The translations under genes were made by a program, and so were the position numbers. Shown here one piece after another: positions 8,978 to 16,359 of a stretch of 64,000 bases of DNA. The notes under the pieces are model-generated. The model was given only the letters and a program-made list of their open reading frames with translations. It ran no database searches and was not told the DNA's origin. The DNA comes from Burkholderia sp. WSM2232. Lineage in GTDB: Bacteria > Pseudomonadota > Gammaproteobacteria > Burkholderiales > Burkholderiaceae. The stretch lies in contig NZ_KI421432.1 in assembly GCF_000472545.1 (NCBI RefSeq), positions 354,559-418,558 on the forward strand, in the 5' to 3' direction. The stretch's first letter is position 1. Each line of letters opens with the position of its first letter.

Positions 8978-9523
8978 ATGTCGCAAACCGAGGCGTTAAG
9001 CAGCAAGGATCAACTGGTCGCGCGCTGTCTGCCGTTTCTCGAAGAAGTCAAAGACATGACGACCGGCACGGAAGTCGAGCGATGGCTGAACGAGCGGTAT
9101 GGCGTAACGAGCGATCTCTACCAGGACCTCGCGCGGCTTATCAAGATCGGCGTGAAAGAAGGCTGGGCCGCCGACGTCGAAATAGCGGGCCCGAAATACC
9201 GGCGCGCGCGCCTCGTCGCGCCCTGCGCCGAGACGTTCTTCTTCAGCATCACCGCTGTGCTGATGGACAGCACGGGAAACGCGCAAAACAATCCGGAAGA
9301 CAGCTTCCGTGGCGACTATCACGCACATCCCTACGGCGAGTTCAATATGGTCGTGCCACTCGACGAAGGCGCCGCGCTGGCAGGCCCGAACGGCTGGTGC
9401 CACGGCGGCTGGACAGCGCCCGCGCCCGGAAGTCATCACTATCCGGAGGCAAAAGGCGGCGCGGTCATCGCGCTGTTTTTCCTGCCTGCCGGGCGCATTG
9501 CTTACGACATCCACCCTGAGTGA
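8978..9523 (+). CDS. PnbB/DUF4863-type protein, likely 4-hydroxylaminobenzoate lyase-like
   Basis: A 181-residue cytoplasmic protein with an excellent AAGGAG ribosome-binding site. The C-terminal half carries a cupin-like pattern: DYHAHPYGEFNMVVPLDEGA, then NGWCHGGWTAPAPGSHHYPEAKGG, with several His that could bind metal. This arrangement fits the DUF4863 family, whose characterised member PnbB converts 4-hydroxylaminobenzoate to protocatechuate plus ammonia. The nearby nitroreductase could provide the preceding step (nitro to hydroxylamino). DUF4863 proteins also occur in other aromatic-acid contexts, so the substrate is inferred. The gene is followed by a strong hairpin at 9534-9559. Confidence 0.75.
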   Translation: MSQTEALSSKDQLVARCLPFLEEVKDMTTGTEVERWLNERYGVTSDLYQDLARLIKIGVKEGWAADVEIAGPKYRRARLVAPCAETFFFSITAVLMDSTGNAQNNPEDSFRGDYHAHPYGEFNMVVPLDEGAALAGPNGWCHGGWTAPAPGSHHYPEAKGGAVIALFFLPAGRIAYDIHPE

Positions 9524-9533
9524 ACATGAAACA

Positions 9534-9559
9534 AGGCGAGCCATTTAGGGGGCTCGCCT
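9534..9559. terminator. Hairpin between convergent genes
   Basis: Perfect 9-bp stem AGGCGAGCC / GGCTCGCCT with an 8-base loop, just after the DUF4863 stop and before the end of the convergent LysR gene. Read on the minus strand it is followed by a T-rich stretch (TTGTTTCATG), so it probably terminates mainly the LysR transcript and may act in both directions. Confidence 0.7.
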
Positions 9560-9605
9560 GCCCGTCCTCACTGACCATTCTGATCGTTATACATGGCGAT
9601 CCGAA

Positions 9606-10586
9606 TCAACTGGCTCTGACCTGCCGAGCCACATCGGCAAGCTGTTCTCGCAGCCACTGTAGCGCAGGGTCAGCGTCATTGCGTTCATGCCATACGGCGC
9701 GCACGGTCACATTGGGGCATGCATAAGGCGTGGCGCGCATTGTGAGCTCGCCGTGGCGCTCCAGTTCGCGCGCCAACGGCGAAGGAACCAGGGCGAGCAT
9801 CTCGCTATGACGCAACAATGCGGGAATGGCGAGAGAGTGCGCCACCGACACGCGTAAGCGCGGCATCTCAGGCGCGTTGGCGAACGCACGGTTGATGGCG
9901 TCACGATCAAACATCTCCGATTGCCGTGCAAGGCCACGTTCGAGAATGAAGCCGCTCACCGCGCCCTCTTCCGCGCCGCCCTGCGAGACCGCCACGAGTG
10001 GGTAAGCCAGCAGGTCTGCTTGAGTAAGCGGGCGGCCCGCGAGGGGATGATCGCGATTCAGGAGCAGCGCGTCGGTCTGCTCCCACAGCGTCATCGAACG
10101 AAAACGCAGCGGCACGTCGGCGAAGATACCGATCGCAACGTCGATTCTGCCGACATCGATCTGTCCCGCGAGATCGAGCCGCGTGGAAGGCCGCACGACG
10201 AGACCGGCGAGCGGCGCTTCGGCAGACAGGCGCTGACTCAGGCGCCCCAACACGAGTGCCGTGATGTAGTCGTTGGCCGCCACGACAAACTTGCGTTGCG
10301 CGACGCGCGGATCGAACTCGTCCACGCCCAACGCGGCCCGAATCTGCTGCAATGCGCTGCGCACCTGCGCGGCCATGGCGAGCGCGCGGACGGTCGGCTC
10401 CATGCCTCTCGCGGTGCGCACGAACAGATCGTCGCCGACGACTTCACGCAGGCGGCCAAGCGCATGGCTGATCGCAGACTGGCTCAGGTTCAGACGCTTG
10501 CCGGCGAGCGCGAGATTGCGGTCTTCGAATATGGCGTCGAAAACACGCAGCAGGTTGAGGTCGATGCGGTTCGCGGAAACGGCCAT
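9606..10586 (-). CDS. LysR-family transcriptional regulator
   Basis: A 326-residue LysR-type regulator. The N-terminal winged helix-turn-helix DLNLLRVFDAIFEDRNLALAGKRLNLSQSAISHALGRLREVVGDDLFVR is unmistakable. An effector domain of NodD/NahR/PnbR-like type follows (RKFVVAANDYITALVLGRL, then DLAGQIDVGRIDVAIG). The ATG at 10586 overlaps the stop codon of the ferredoxin reductase by one base (TGATG), so the regulator is co-transcribed as the last gene of the oxygenase operon. It also sits beside the nitroreductase/PnbB-type genes. Which of the two modules it controls is not clear. Confidence 0.92.
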   Translation of the reverse strand: MAVSANRIDLNLLRVFDAIFEDRNLALAGKRLNLSQSAISHALGRLREVVGDDLFVRTARGMEPTVRALAMAAQVRSALQQIRAALGVDEFDPRVAQRKFVVAANDYITALVLGRLSQRLSAEAPLAGLVVRPSTRLDLAGQIDVGRIDVAIGIFADVPLRFRSMTLWEQTDALLLNRDHPLAGRPLTQADLLAYPLVAVSQGGAEEGAVSGFILERGLARQSEMFDRDAINRAFANAPEMPRLRVSVAHSLAIPALLRHSEMLALVPSPLARELERHGELTMRATPYACPNVTVRAVWHERNDADPALQWLREQLADVARQVRAS

Positions 10587-11842
10587 CACGCCGCTCCCTG
10601 CGCGGCGCTAGCCTCGCGGCCGGCCAGTGCCTTGAGGTCGAACGCCGGGTCGTTAAGGTCGTCGATGGAAAGCCGCGCACCGCTCGCCAGTAGTTTGCGC
10701 GCCAGCATATGGTCCTGCGGCCTATCGACGCTATCGACCGCCACGAGGTTCTGGCCGCGAAAGTAGAACAGCGAGAACTTCGCTTCGTCTATAACCCCGC
10801 GTACCGCGAAGTCCGTGAAGCCCTTGCTCACGCCGGCCATCTGCAACTTCATATCGTATTGATCCGACCAGAACCACGGCACCGCGCGATAGGGTTGCGG
10901 GCGGCCAAGAATCGACGCGGCTGCCGTCTTCGCCATATCGTTTGCGTTCTGCACTGACTCGATGCGACAACGGTCGCTGTCCGCCTCGGCCCAATACGGC
11001 ACGAAGGACGCGCAATCGCCCGCTGCGACGATCGCAGGATCGCTAGTGCGGGCGCACGCATCCACGACGATGCCGCCTGCCACCTGCAAGCCGCAGCCGG
11101 CCGCAAGCTCGGTATTCGGCAGCACACCAATGCCCACTATCACGAGATCGCAAGGCAGGCGGCAACCATCGTCGAGTTCGACCGCAACTGCGTCCGGCGT
11201 ATCGTGCAGCGCCACCACCTTGCGGCCGCACGCGAACGACACGCCGCGGCTCTTGTGCACACGCTCCATGAAACCAGACAAGGTTGGCGACGCGACGCGG
11301 GCAAGCACACGCTGCTCGGTTTCCACCACCGTCACGTCGAGGCCCTTCAGCCGCAGCGACGCGGCCGCTTCAAGACCAATGTATCCGCCGCCAATCACCA
11401 CCGCGCGCCGCGCCGTTTGTGCACGTTCGGCGAGGCGTCTTGCATCGCCGAGATCGCGCAGGTAATGAACCGCGTCGAGCGACGCGCCCGCGCAATCGAG
11501 CATGCGCGGCCGCGCGCCGGTGCTCAGCGCCAGGTGGTCGTAGGCTATCCGTGAGCCGTCGTGCAACTCGACCTGTTTGCGTTCGCGGTCGATGCGCACA
11601 GCACGCGTCGAGGGCATCCACTGAATCTGCAGTTCCGTGTAGAACGCCGGCGAGCGCAGCGGCAAGCGCTGCTCCGCGAAACTGCCTGTGAGAAAGCCCT
11701 TTGACAGCGGTGGACGTTGATAAGGCGCGTGCGGCTCATCGCCGATCAGCACGATATCGCCGTCAAAGCCCAATTCCCTTGCCGACGTCGCGATCTGCAG
11801 ACCCGCATACGAGGCGCCGACAATCACGAGCTTGCGTTTCAT
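10586..11842 (-). CDS. Ferredoxin-NAD(P)+ reductase (rhodocoxin/putidaredoxin reductase type)
   Basis: A 418-residue FAD flavoprotein that passes electrons from NAD(P)H to the adjacent ferredoxin. VIVGASYAGLQIATSARELGFDGDI is the FAD-binding motif. APYQRPPLSKGFL is the family signature of monooxygenase ferredoxin reductases, VVIGGGYIGLEAAASLRLKGLDVTVVE the NAD-binding Rossmann motif, and DPAIVAAGDCA the FAD O2'/ribityl contact. The start at 11842 has AGGG 8 bases upstream; the longer frame is rejected. It forms an operon with ferredoxin, GS-like ligase and Rieske oxygenase, giving a complete three-component oxygenase electron chain. Confidence 0.93.
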   Translation of the reverse strand: MKRKLVIVGASYAGLQIATSARELGFDGDIVLIGDEPHAPYQRPPLSKGFLTGSFAEQRLPLRSPAFYTELQIQWMPSTRAVRIDRERKQVELHDGSRIAYDHLALSTGARPRMLDCAGASLDAVHYLRDLGDARRLAERAQTARRAVVIGGGYIGLEAAASLRLKGLDVTVVETEQRVLARVASPTLSGFMERVHKSRGVSFACGRKVVALHDTPDAVAVELDDGCRLPCDLVIVGIGVLPNTELAAGCGLQVAGGIVVDACARTSDPAIVAAGDCASFVPYWAEADSDRCRIESVQNANDMAKTAAASILGRPQPYRAVPWFWSDQYDMKLQMAGVSKGFTDFAVRGVIDEAKFSLFYFRGQNLVAVDSVDRPQDHMLARKLLASGARLSIDDLNDPAFDLKALAGREASAAQGAA

Positions 11843-11846
11843 GGTT

Positions 11847-12170
11847 TCATCCCTGTTTCGCGGGGATCTGCACAACCAGTCCGTTCATCGCCGGTGCGAC
11901 GACGAGTTGGCAACTGAGCCGGCTCTCGGGACGGCGTTCCGCGGCCACGCCCTCCAGCAGTTCGCGTTCCGTATCGTCAGGCTCCGGCAACTCGGCGGTC
12001 GACGACGAATCGATATAGACGTGGCAGGTCGCGCACGACAGACATCCGCCGCATTCCGCGTCGATGCCGCGAACGTTGTTGTGAATCGCGGCTTCCATCA
12101 CGCTGGTGCCGGCGGGGACGTCGATTTCACTGCGGCTCCCGTCGCGCAGAATGTAGGTGACGATAGGCAT
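11847..12170 (-). CDS. [2Fe-2S] ferredoxin, adrenodoxin/putidaredoxin type
   Basis: A 107-residue ferredoxin (MPIVTYILRDGSRSEIDV). The cluster ligands follow the vertebrate/putidaredoxin pattern: C40-x5-C46-x2-C49 within CGGCLSCATC and C87 in RLSCQLV. An extra Cys lies at 43. EAAIHNNVRGIDAEC is typical of the subgroup. AAGGAGA lies about 6 bases before the ATG at 12170; the in-frame upstream extension is an antisense shadow of the ligase gene. It carries electrons from the reductase encoded 4 bases downstream to the Rieske oxygenase at 13689-15005. Confidence 0.95.
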   Translation of the reverse strand: MPIVTYILRDGSRSEIDVPAGTSVMEAAIHNNVRGIDAECGGCLSCATCHVYIDSSSTAELPEPDDTERELLEGVAAERRPESRLSCQLVVAPAMNGLVVQIPAKQG

Positions 12171-12198
12171 GGCATGTCTCCTTGATGATCGGGTCCGC

Positions 12199-13635
12199 CT
12201 AGAAGTTCTCGAAGTACTCGCGGTGTTCCCACTCGGTGACTTCGAGATTGAAGCGGCTGATCTCCGCCTCCTTGAGCTTGCAGAAGTAGTCGATAAAGGC
12301 GCTGCCGAAGCCCTCGCGCAAACACTCGTCTGCACGTAGTGCGTCGATCGCATCGCCCAGCGAGCGGGGCAGCAGTTCTGCCTGCGTTTCATAGGGCGTG
12401 TCCGCGGAAGGCGGCAACTCGAGCTTGCGGCGCAAACCGTCGAGCCCTGACAGCACCTGGGCGCCGAAGTACAGGTACGGGTTGGCCGTAGGCTCGCCGA
12501 CGCGATTCTCGACGCGCGTGGCCGGGTCGTTCGGCCCGCCGAGCACGCGCAGCATTACACCGCGATTGTCGCGTCCCCAGATAGCGCGGTCGGGCGCATT
12601 CGAATAGGGGCGGTAGCGCCTGTAGCCGTTGATGGTCGGCGTGGACAGCGCAGTGGCTGCCTGCGCGTGAGCGAGCAGCCCCGCGAGGTATCGCTGGCCG
12701 GTAACGGAAAGTGGCGAAGCGGCGTCGGTCGGCATGAACGCGTTGGCACCGTCTTCAATCTGCATGAGCGACTGATGCAGATGCCATCCGCTCGACACCA
12801 CATTGGGAATGCGCGGCCGGCACATGAAAGTCGCGTGATAGCCGTTGCGCTGGCAGATCTGTTTGACTGCACTGCGAAACAGGATCATGTCGTCCGCGCT
12901 TTTGATGCCCCTGGTCGGCGCAAACGTGAACTCGAACTGACTCGGGCCATACTCGACTTCGAGTGAGCGCACCGGTAATTCGAGGCCCTCTATGCCATGC
13001 CGCAACATCTCCATCACATGATCCACCGCGTCGTAGCGCAGTTCGGTCAGGTACTGATAGCCGTGTGACAGCAATTCGACGTCGGGCGGCAAGCCGGGTT
13101 GGCCCGAATGCTCGGGTTTCATGTTCGGGTTGATGCACTTGAAAACATGAAACTCCACCTCCAGGCCGCTGACAAACTCGAACCCCTGCTTTTCGATGCG
13201 TTCGAGCGCGCGGCGAAACAGGTGGCGCGTGCCGAAGGGCACCGGCCTGCCGTTCGGAAAGTACAGGTCGCACAACACCCAGCCCGTATGCGGCGCCCAC
13301 GGCAGCACGCGAAACGTTTGCGGGTCCGCGACCATGAGCGTGTCGCACGCGCCCTGCATTTCCGGCATGTCGAATCCGCCGCCCGCTGTAAACACGGGGA
13401 ATACGGTACGATGCGACGTATCTTTCGCAAGCAGCGTGCTCGTGAGCGTCACGCCGCATTCGAAAGCTTTGATCGCATCGGCGACCACAAGCGTCTTGCC
13501 GCGCAGGAGTCCGTGCTGATCGGGAAACGAGAATCGCACTACCTGTACGTCACTTTCCTTCAGACGCTCCAGAAGCTGTGCAAAGGCCGAGTGCTGCGCA
13601 TCGGTCCACAGACCATGAGTCTTCACAAAAGACAT
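12199..13635 (-). CDS. Glutamine synthetase-like gamma-glutamyl ligase
   Basis: A 478-residue member of the glutamine synthetase superfamily. FVSGLEVEFHVFK provides the metal-binding Glu residues. LEVEYGPSQFEFTFAPTRGIKSADDMILFR matches the central GS motif, FMCRPRIPNVVSSGWHLHQSL corresponds to the ATP-binding KP-x4-x-GNGMH region with unusual wording, and NRVGEPTANPYLYF is the C-terminal substrate motif. It lacks the normal adenylylation loop. Such proteins usually ligate glutamate to an amine (polyamines in PuuA/GlnA3; aniline in TdnQ/AtdA1). Coupling to a Rieske oxygenase and electron chain recalls the aniline systems, so an amine substrate may be glutamylated before oxidation. No matching glutamine-amidotransferase gene is visible. 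Confidence 0.88.
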   Translation of the reverse strand: MSFVKTHGLWTDAQHSAFAQLLERLKESDVQVVRFSFPDQHGLLRGKTLVVADAIKAFECGVTLTSTLLAKDTSHRTVFPVFTAGGGFDMPEMQGACDTLMVADPQTFRVLPWAPHTGWVLCDLYFPNGRPVPFGTRHLFRRALERIEKQGFEFVSGLEVEFHVFKCINPNMKPEHSGQPGLPPDVELLSHGYQYLTELRYDAVDHVMEMLRHGIEGLELPVRSLEVEYGPSQFEFTFAPTRGIKSADDMILFRSAVKQICQRNGYHATFMCRPRIPNVVSSGWHLHQSLMQIEDGANAFMPTDAASPLSVTGQRYLAGLLAHAQAATALSTPTINGYRRYRPYSNAPDRAIWGRDNRGVMLRVLGGPNDPATRVENRVGEPTANPYLYFGAQVLSGLDGLRRKLELPPSADTPYETQAELLPRSLGDAIDALRADECLREGFGSAFIDYFCKLKEAEISRFNLEVTEWEHREYFENF

Positions 13636-13688
13636 AGCTCTCTCGCGCGGCAGCCGCCGCGCGCTCCGTTCCGGTTTGCGATATCGAC

Positions 13689-15005
13689 TCAGGCCTTGGG
13701 CGCGGGCCACGGCGCCGCAGCGCGGCGATTCACGTCTGCCTGTTTCCAGTAGTCGTCCCAGCGCTCAGCCGGCGCGATGCCGTCAATGGAAGCCGGCCCG
13801 GTGAGATGCGCCGCTTCCTGTTCGCCGATCATCATCAAGGTCTTCTCGCCGGCTCGCGTCTTTTCGATTGCATCGACGAGCAGGCGCCGGTACGCCATGA
13901 TCCCTTTGTCGGTCGTGCCGAGATGCTCACGCGTGCGGTCCTGAATGGGCCCTTGCGATTCCACCGCCCATTGATCGTGCACGTTGATGTCGAAGCCCAT
14001 TCCGGTGTACGTCTCGGTCAGTTGCTCGTGGACGTTGAAGCCGTACTGATTGCGCTTGTTGCGGCGCGATGTGTAGTCGGGCAGTTCATAGAGTTCGAGC
14101 CGCTGCTCGCGCATCTGCTGCTTGTTGGTCGGCGCGCCGAAACTGGTGAAAATCGCGTACCAGTAGCAGTTTTCGTCGTCCACGGGCACGTGCCATTGTG
14201 TGATCGTCATCTCGGCGCTCATGGGAATCACAAAGGCCTGCGGGAACACGACATTCGTGACGCGCACGTGCGTGTGCTCGTCATCCAGCGGGCGTTTGGC
14301 GATGAGCCGAAGACCGTAGTCCGCCGGGCTGACGAGAATCTCCGGCGACTCGTATTCGCGCAAGACCTTGGTGATAGGCATATTCGAATCGGCCGACGCG
14401 CCGCGAAACTGCTTGCCGTAGCTCGCGCTCACATCCTCGTCTTCGAAGAAGCGATGCAGGAACGATGCATGGGCCGGATCGATGCCCACCTCCAGAGCCT
14501 GCAACCAGTTGCATTCGAACAGTCCCTTGAATGCGAAGGTGTACTCGTTGGGCGCCGCGAAGCAATCGAAGTTGGGAAATGCCGGCGGCTCGCCCGTGCC
14601 GATATAGGCGAAAAGAATGCCGCTGCGCTCGATCACCGGATAAGCGCTTTGACGAACCCTCTTGCACAGCGTGCTTCCCGCAGGCTCGCCTGGCGTTGAC
14701 AGACACTGGCCGTTCACATCGAACAGCCAGCCGTGAAAGGCGCAACGCAAGCCGCCTGCTTCCAGCCGGCCTGCGGCGAGATCGGCACCGCGATGCGGGC
14801 AATCGCGGTCCAGCATGCCGTAGCGCCCTTCTTCGTCCCTGAACACGACGAAGTCCTGGCCCATCAGCCGCACGGCACGCACCGGCCGCACTTGGGGAAG
14901 CTCCTCTACGAGCGCGACCGGTTGCCAATAGTTGCGTAACAGCGCGCCTGCGGGCGTGCCCTTGCCGACGCGCGTGATCGCGTCGTTCTGCTCGGAACTC
15001 ATCAT
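13689..15005 (-). CDS. Rieske non-heme iron oxygenase, terminal component (phthalate-dioxygenase type)
   Basis: A 438-residue single-subunit oxygenase. The Rieske cluster ligands are C69-x-H71 (CPHRGADL) and C88-x2-H91 (CAFHGW). The catalytic iron site is NWLQALEVGIDPAHASFLH with H179 and H184. The domain layout matches phthalate 4,5-dioxygenase-like homo-oligomeric enzymes rather than alpha/beta ring dioxygenases. ATG 15005 has AGGAGA 7-8 bases upstream; the extra 59 residues of the open frame are not protein-like. A second ATG follows immediately. It is first in the operon with the GS-like ligase, ferredoxin and reductase. The likely reaction is hydroxylation or demethylation of an aromatic or amine compound; the exact substrate is unknown. 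Confidence 0.92.
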   Translation of the reverse strand: MMSSEQNDAITRVGKGTPAGALLRNYWQPVALVEELPQVRPVRAVRLMGQDFVVFRDEEGRYGMLDRDCPHRGADLAAGRLEAGGLRCAFHGWLFDVNGQCLSTPGEPAGSTLCKRVRQSAYPVIERSGILFAYIGTGEPPAFPNFDCFAAPNEYTFAFKGLFECNWLQALEVGIDPAHASFLHRFFEDEDVSASYGKQFRGASADSNMPITKVLREYESPEILVSPADYGLRLIAKRPLDDEHTHVRVTNVVFPQAFVIPMSAEMTITQWHVPVDDENCYWYAIFTSFGAPTNKQQMREQRLELYELPDYTSRRNKRNQYGFNVHEQLTETYTGMGFDINVHDQWAVESQGPIQDRTREHLGTTDKGIMAYRRLLVDAIEKTRAGEKTLMMIGEQEAAHLTGPASIDGIAPAERWDDYWKQADVNRRAAAPWPAPKA

Positions 15006-15040
15006 GGCGTTGTCTCCTGGTATGGATTCAGATGACGATT

Positions 15041-15054
15041 CTCTGCATGCAGAG
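15041..15054. promoter_or_regulatory. 14-bp perfect palindrome in the oxygenase leader
   Basis: CTCTGCATGCAGAG is a perfect self-complementary sequence about 22 bases upstream of the ribosome-binding site of the Rieske oxygenase gene. It shares the TGCAT core with the two TTGCATACA sites further upstream and may be a third binding site of the divergent GntR regulator or a leader hairpin. Confidence 0.5.
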
Positions 15055-15106
15055 ATGTCCTTTTGATGATGCAAAGGATAGGCGAATGAATTCATAGTCT
15101 CAAGTA

Positions 15107-15265
15107 TTGCATACATCGCACCCCTCCCCGAAAGACCCGATAGCTGTCCAGTTACTTTCGCAAGCCATTGTTTTATATACATTTACAACGACATGTAGGG
15201 ACTTTCCCGTACGTCGATCGCCTCAGTGCTTCCAGTTATCAAAGGCCGGATTGCATACAATGCAA
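15107..15265. promoter_or_regulatory. Pair of TTGCATACA operator-like sites between oxygenase operon and GntR gene
   Basis: Two related sites lie 144 bases apart: TTGCATACATCGCA at 15107-15120 and TTGCATACAATGCAA at 15251-15265. The second is a perfect 6-3-6 inverted repeat (TTGCAT-ACA-ATGCAA). The first keeps the left arm and spacer but has a degenerate right arm. The region is the divergent promoter of the oxygenase operon and of a GntR gene, the usual place for autoregulated GntR operators. Confidence 0.55.
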
Positions 15266-15380
15266 GACAATTGATGTTCAAGACAGACATCGCAGGAGCT
15301 TCGCGAGCGCTCCGCTCAGCTACAATGAAAAGCACATGGCGTCCAACGCAGGACGCCAACCAGGCAACGGGAGAACAAAG

Positions 15381-16112
15381 ATGGAGTCGCAGCAAGAGCG
15401 GGTGTTGGTCTATCTACGCGATCTGATACTGAAGGGCGAATTCGCGCCGGGCGAACGCCTTGGCGAAGTGGCGCTGGCGGAACGGCTGCAGGCGTCGCGC
15501 ACCCCCGTTCGCCTCGCGCTGACCACGCTTGAGCAAGAGGGGCTCGTCGAGCCGTCGCCCGGCGGCGGCTACGTGATGCGGCGAATCACTGCGGCGGAAA
15601 TTGCCGACGCCATTGCGGTACGCGGACACCTGGAAGGTATGGCGGCACGACTCGTCGCCGAACATGGCGTGCCGCGCCAGCTCTCGAACGGGTTGGCAGA
15701 ATGCCTGCGCGCCGGCGACAAGCTGTTGGCGAAAACCGAGTTGAATCTCGACGACTACGCCGCCTATACCGACATGAACAATCGCTTTCACAAACTGGTG
15801 GTCGACGGCTCGGGCAATGCGGCGCTGATTCGCGCCATCGACATGAACAACCGCCTGCCGTTCGCCGCCGCTAGCGCGATGCTGCCGATGCAATCGGCCA
15901 TCGAGGAAGGCCGCCAATGGCTTTTCATGGCGCATGAGCAGCATCACAGCCTGGTTCAGGCGATGGAGCGCGGCGAGGGTACGCGAGCGCTCGCGCTGGC
16001 CACCGAGCATGTGCAGATCGCGCAGAGAAACCTGGCCTACGCACTGGAGCGCCCGGAAGTTTGCATAAAGCTTGCGCCCGCGTTGCAGCTGGTGGCCGGC
16101 GCTACATTGTGA
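15381..16112 (+). CDS. GntR-family (FCD) transcriptional regulator
   Basis: A 243-residue regulator. The N-terminal winged helix LRDLILKGEFAPGERLGEVALAERLQASRTPVRLALTTLEQEGLVEPSPGGGYV is the GntR DNA-binding domain. The C-terminal all-helical FCD effector domain has possible metal/ligand residues: D and N in DMNNRFHKLVVDGSGN, and two His in MAHEQHHSLVQAM. The ATG at 15381 is preceded by GGGAGA; the upstream in-frame extension lies in the operator region. It is divergent from the Rieske/GS-like operon and probably represses it until the substrate or an intermediate binds. Confidence 0.92.
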   Translation: MESQQERVLVYLRDLILKGEFAPGERLGEVALAERLQASRTPVRLALTTLEQEGLVEPSPGGGYVMRRITAAEIADAIAVRGHLEGMAARLVAEHGVPRQLSNGLAECLRAGDKLLAKTELNLDDYAAYTDMNNRFHKLVVDGSGNAALIRAIDMNNRLPFAAASAMLPMQSAIEEGRQWLFMAHEQHHSLVQAMERGEGTRALALATEHVQIAQRNLAYALERPEVCIKLAPALQLVAGATL

Positions 16113-16129
16113 AAGCGCGGCGGTGACGG

Positions 16130-16153
16130 GCGGCGACTGTGCATCGTCGCCGC
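16130..16153 (+). terminator. Hairpin after the GntR gene
   Basis: Perfect 8-bp stem GCGGCGAC / GTCGCCGC with an 8-base loop starting 18 bases after the GntR stop codon. There is no T-run, so it is at best a weak intrinsic terminator or an RNA-stabilising hairpin. Confidence 0.4.
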
Positions 16154-16359
16154 GCAAGTGGCGATGGGGCGACGGTTCCAGTCGACTACCGGTATGCGCC
16201 GCCGGATAAATGATCCAACGAGGAGCGACGGTATTTCGCCAGTCGCGGTGGACGCGTTAATGTACGAGCGCCGTAAAAGCGGACGCCGCAGTACAGGCGC
16301 ACGCGCTACGTGCGCGAACGAGACTTCATCCACCAACAAACCTCTTTTATGGATTGTTT

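Noticed and set aside
8815..9006. Minus-strand 63-residue frame overlapping the start of the DUF4863 gene
   Set aside because: No ribosome-binding site and it overlaps a gene with a strong one; most of it lies antisense to the promoter region.
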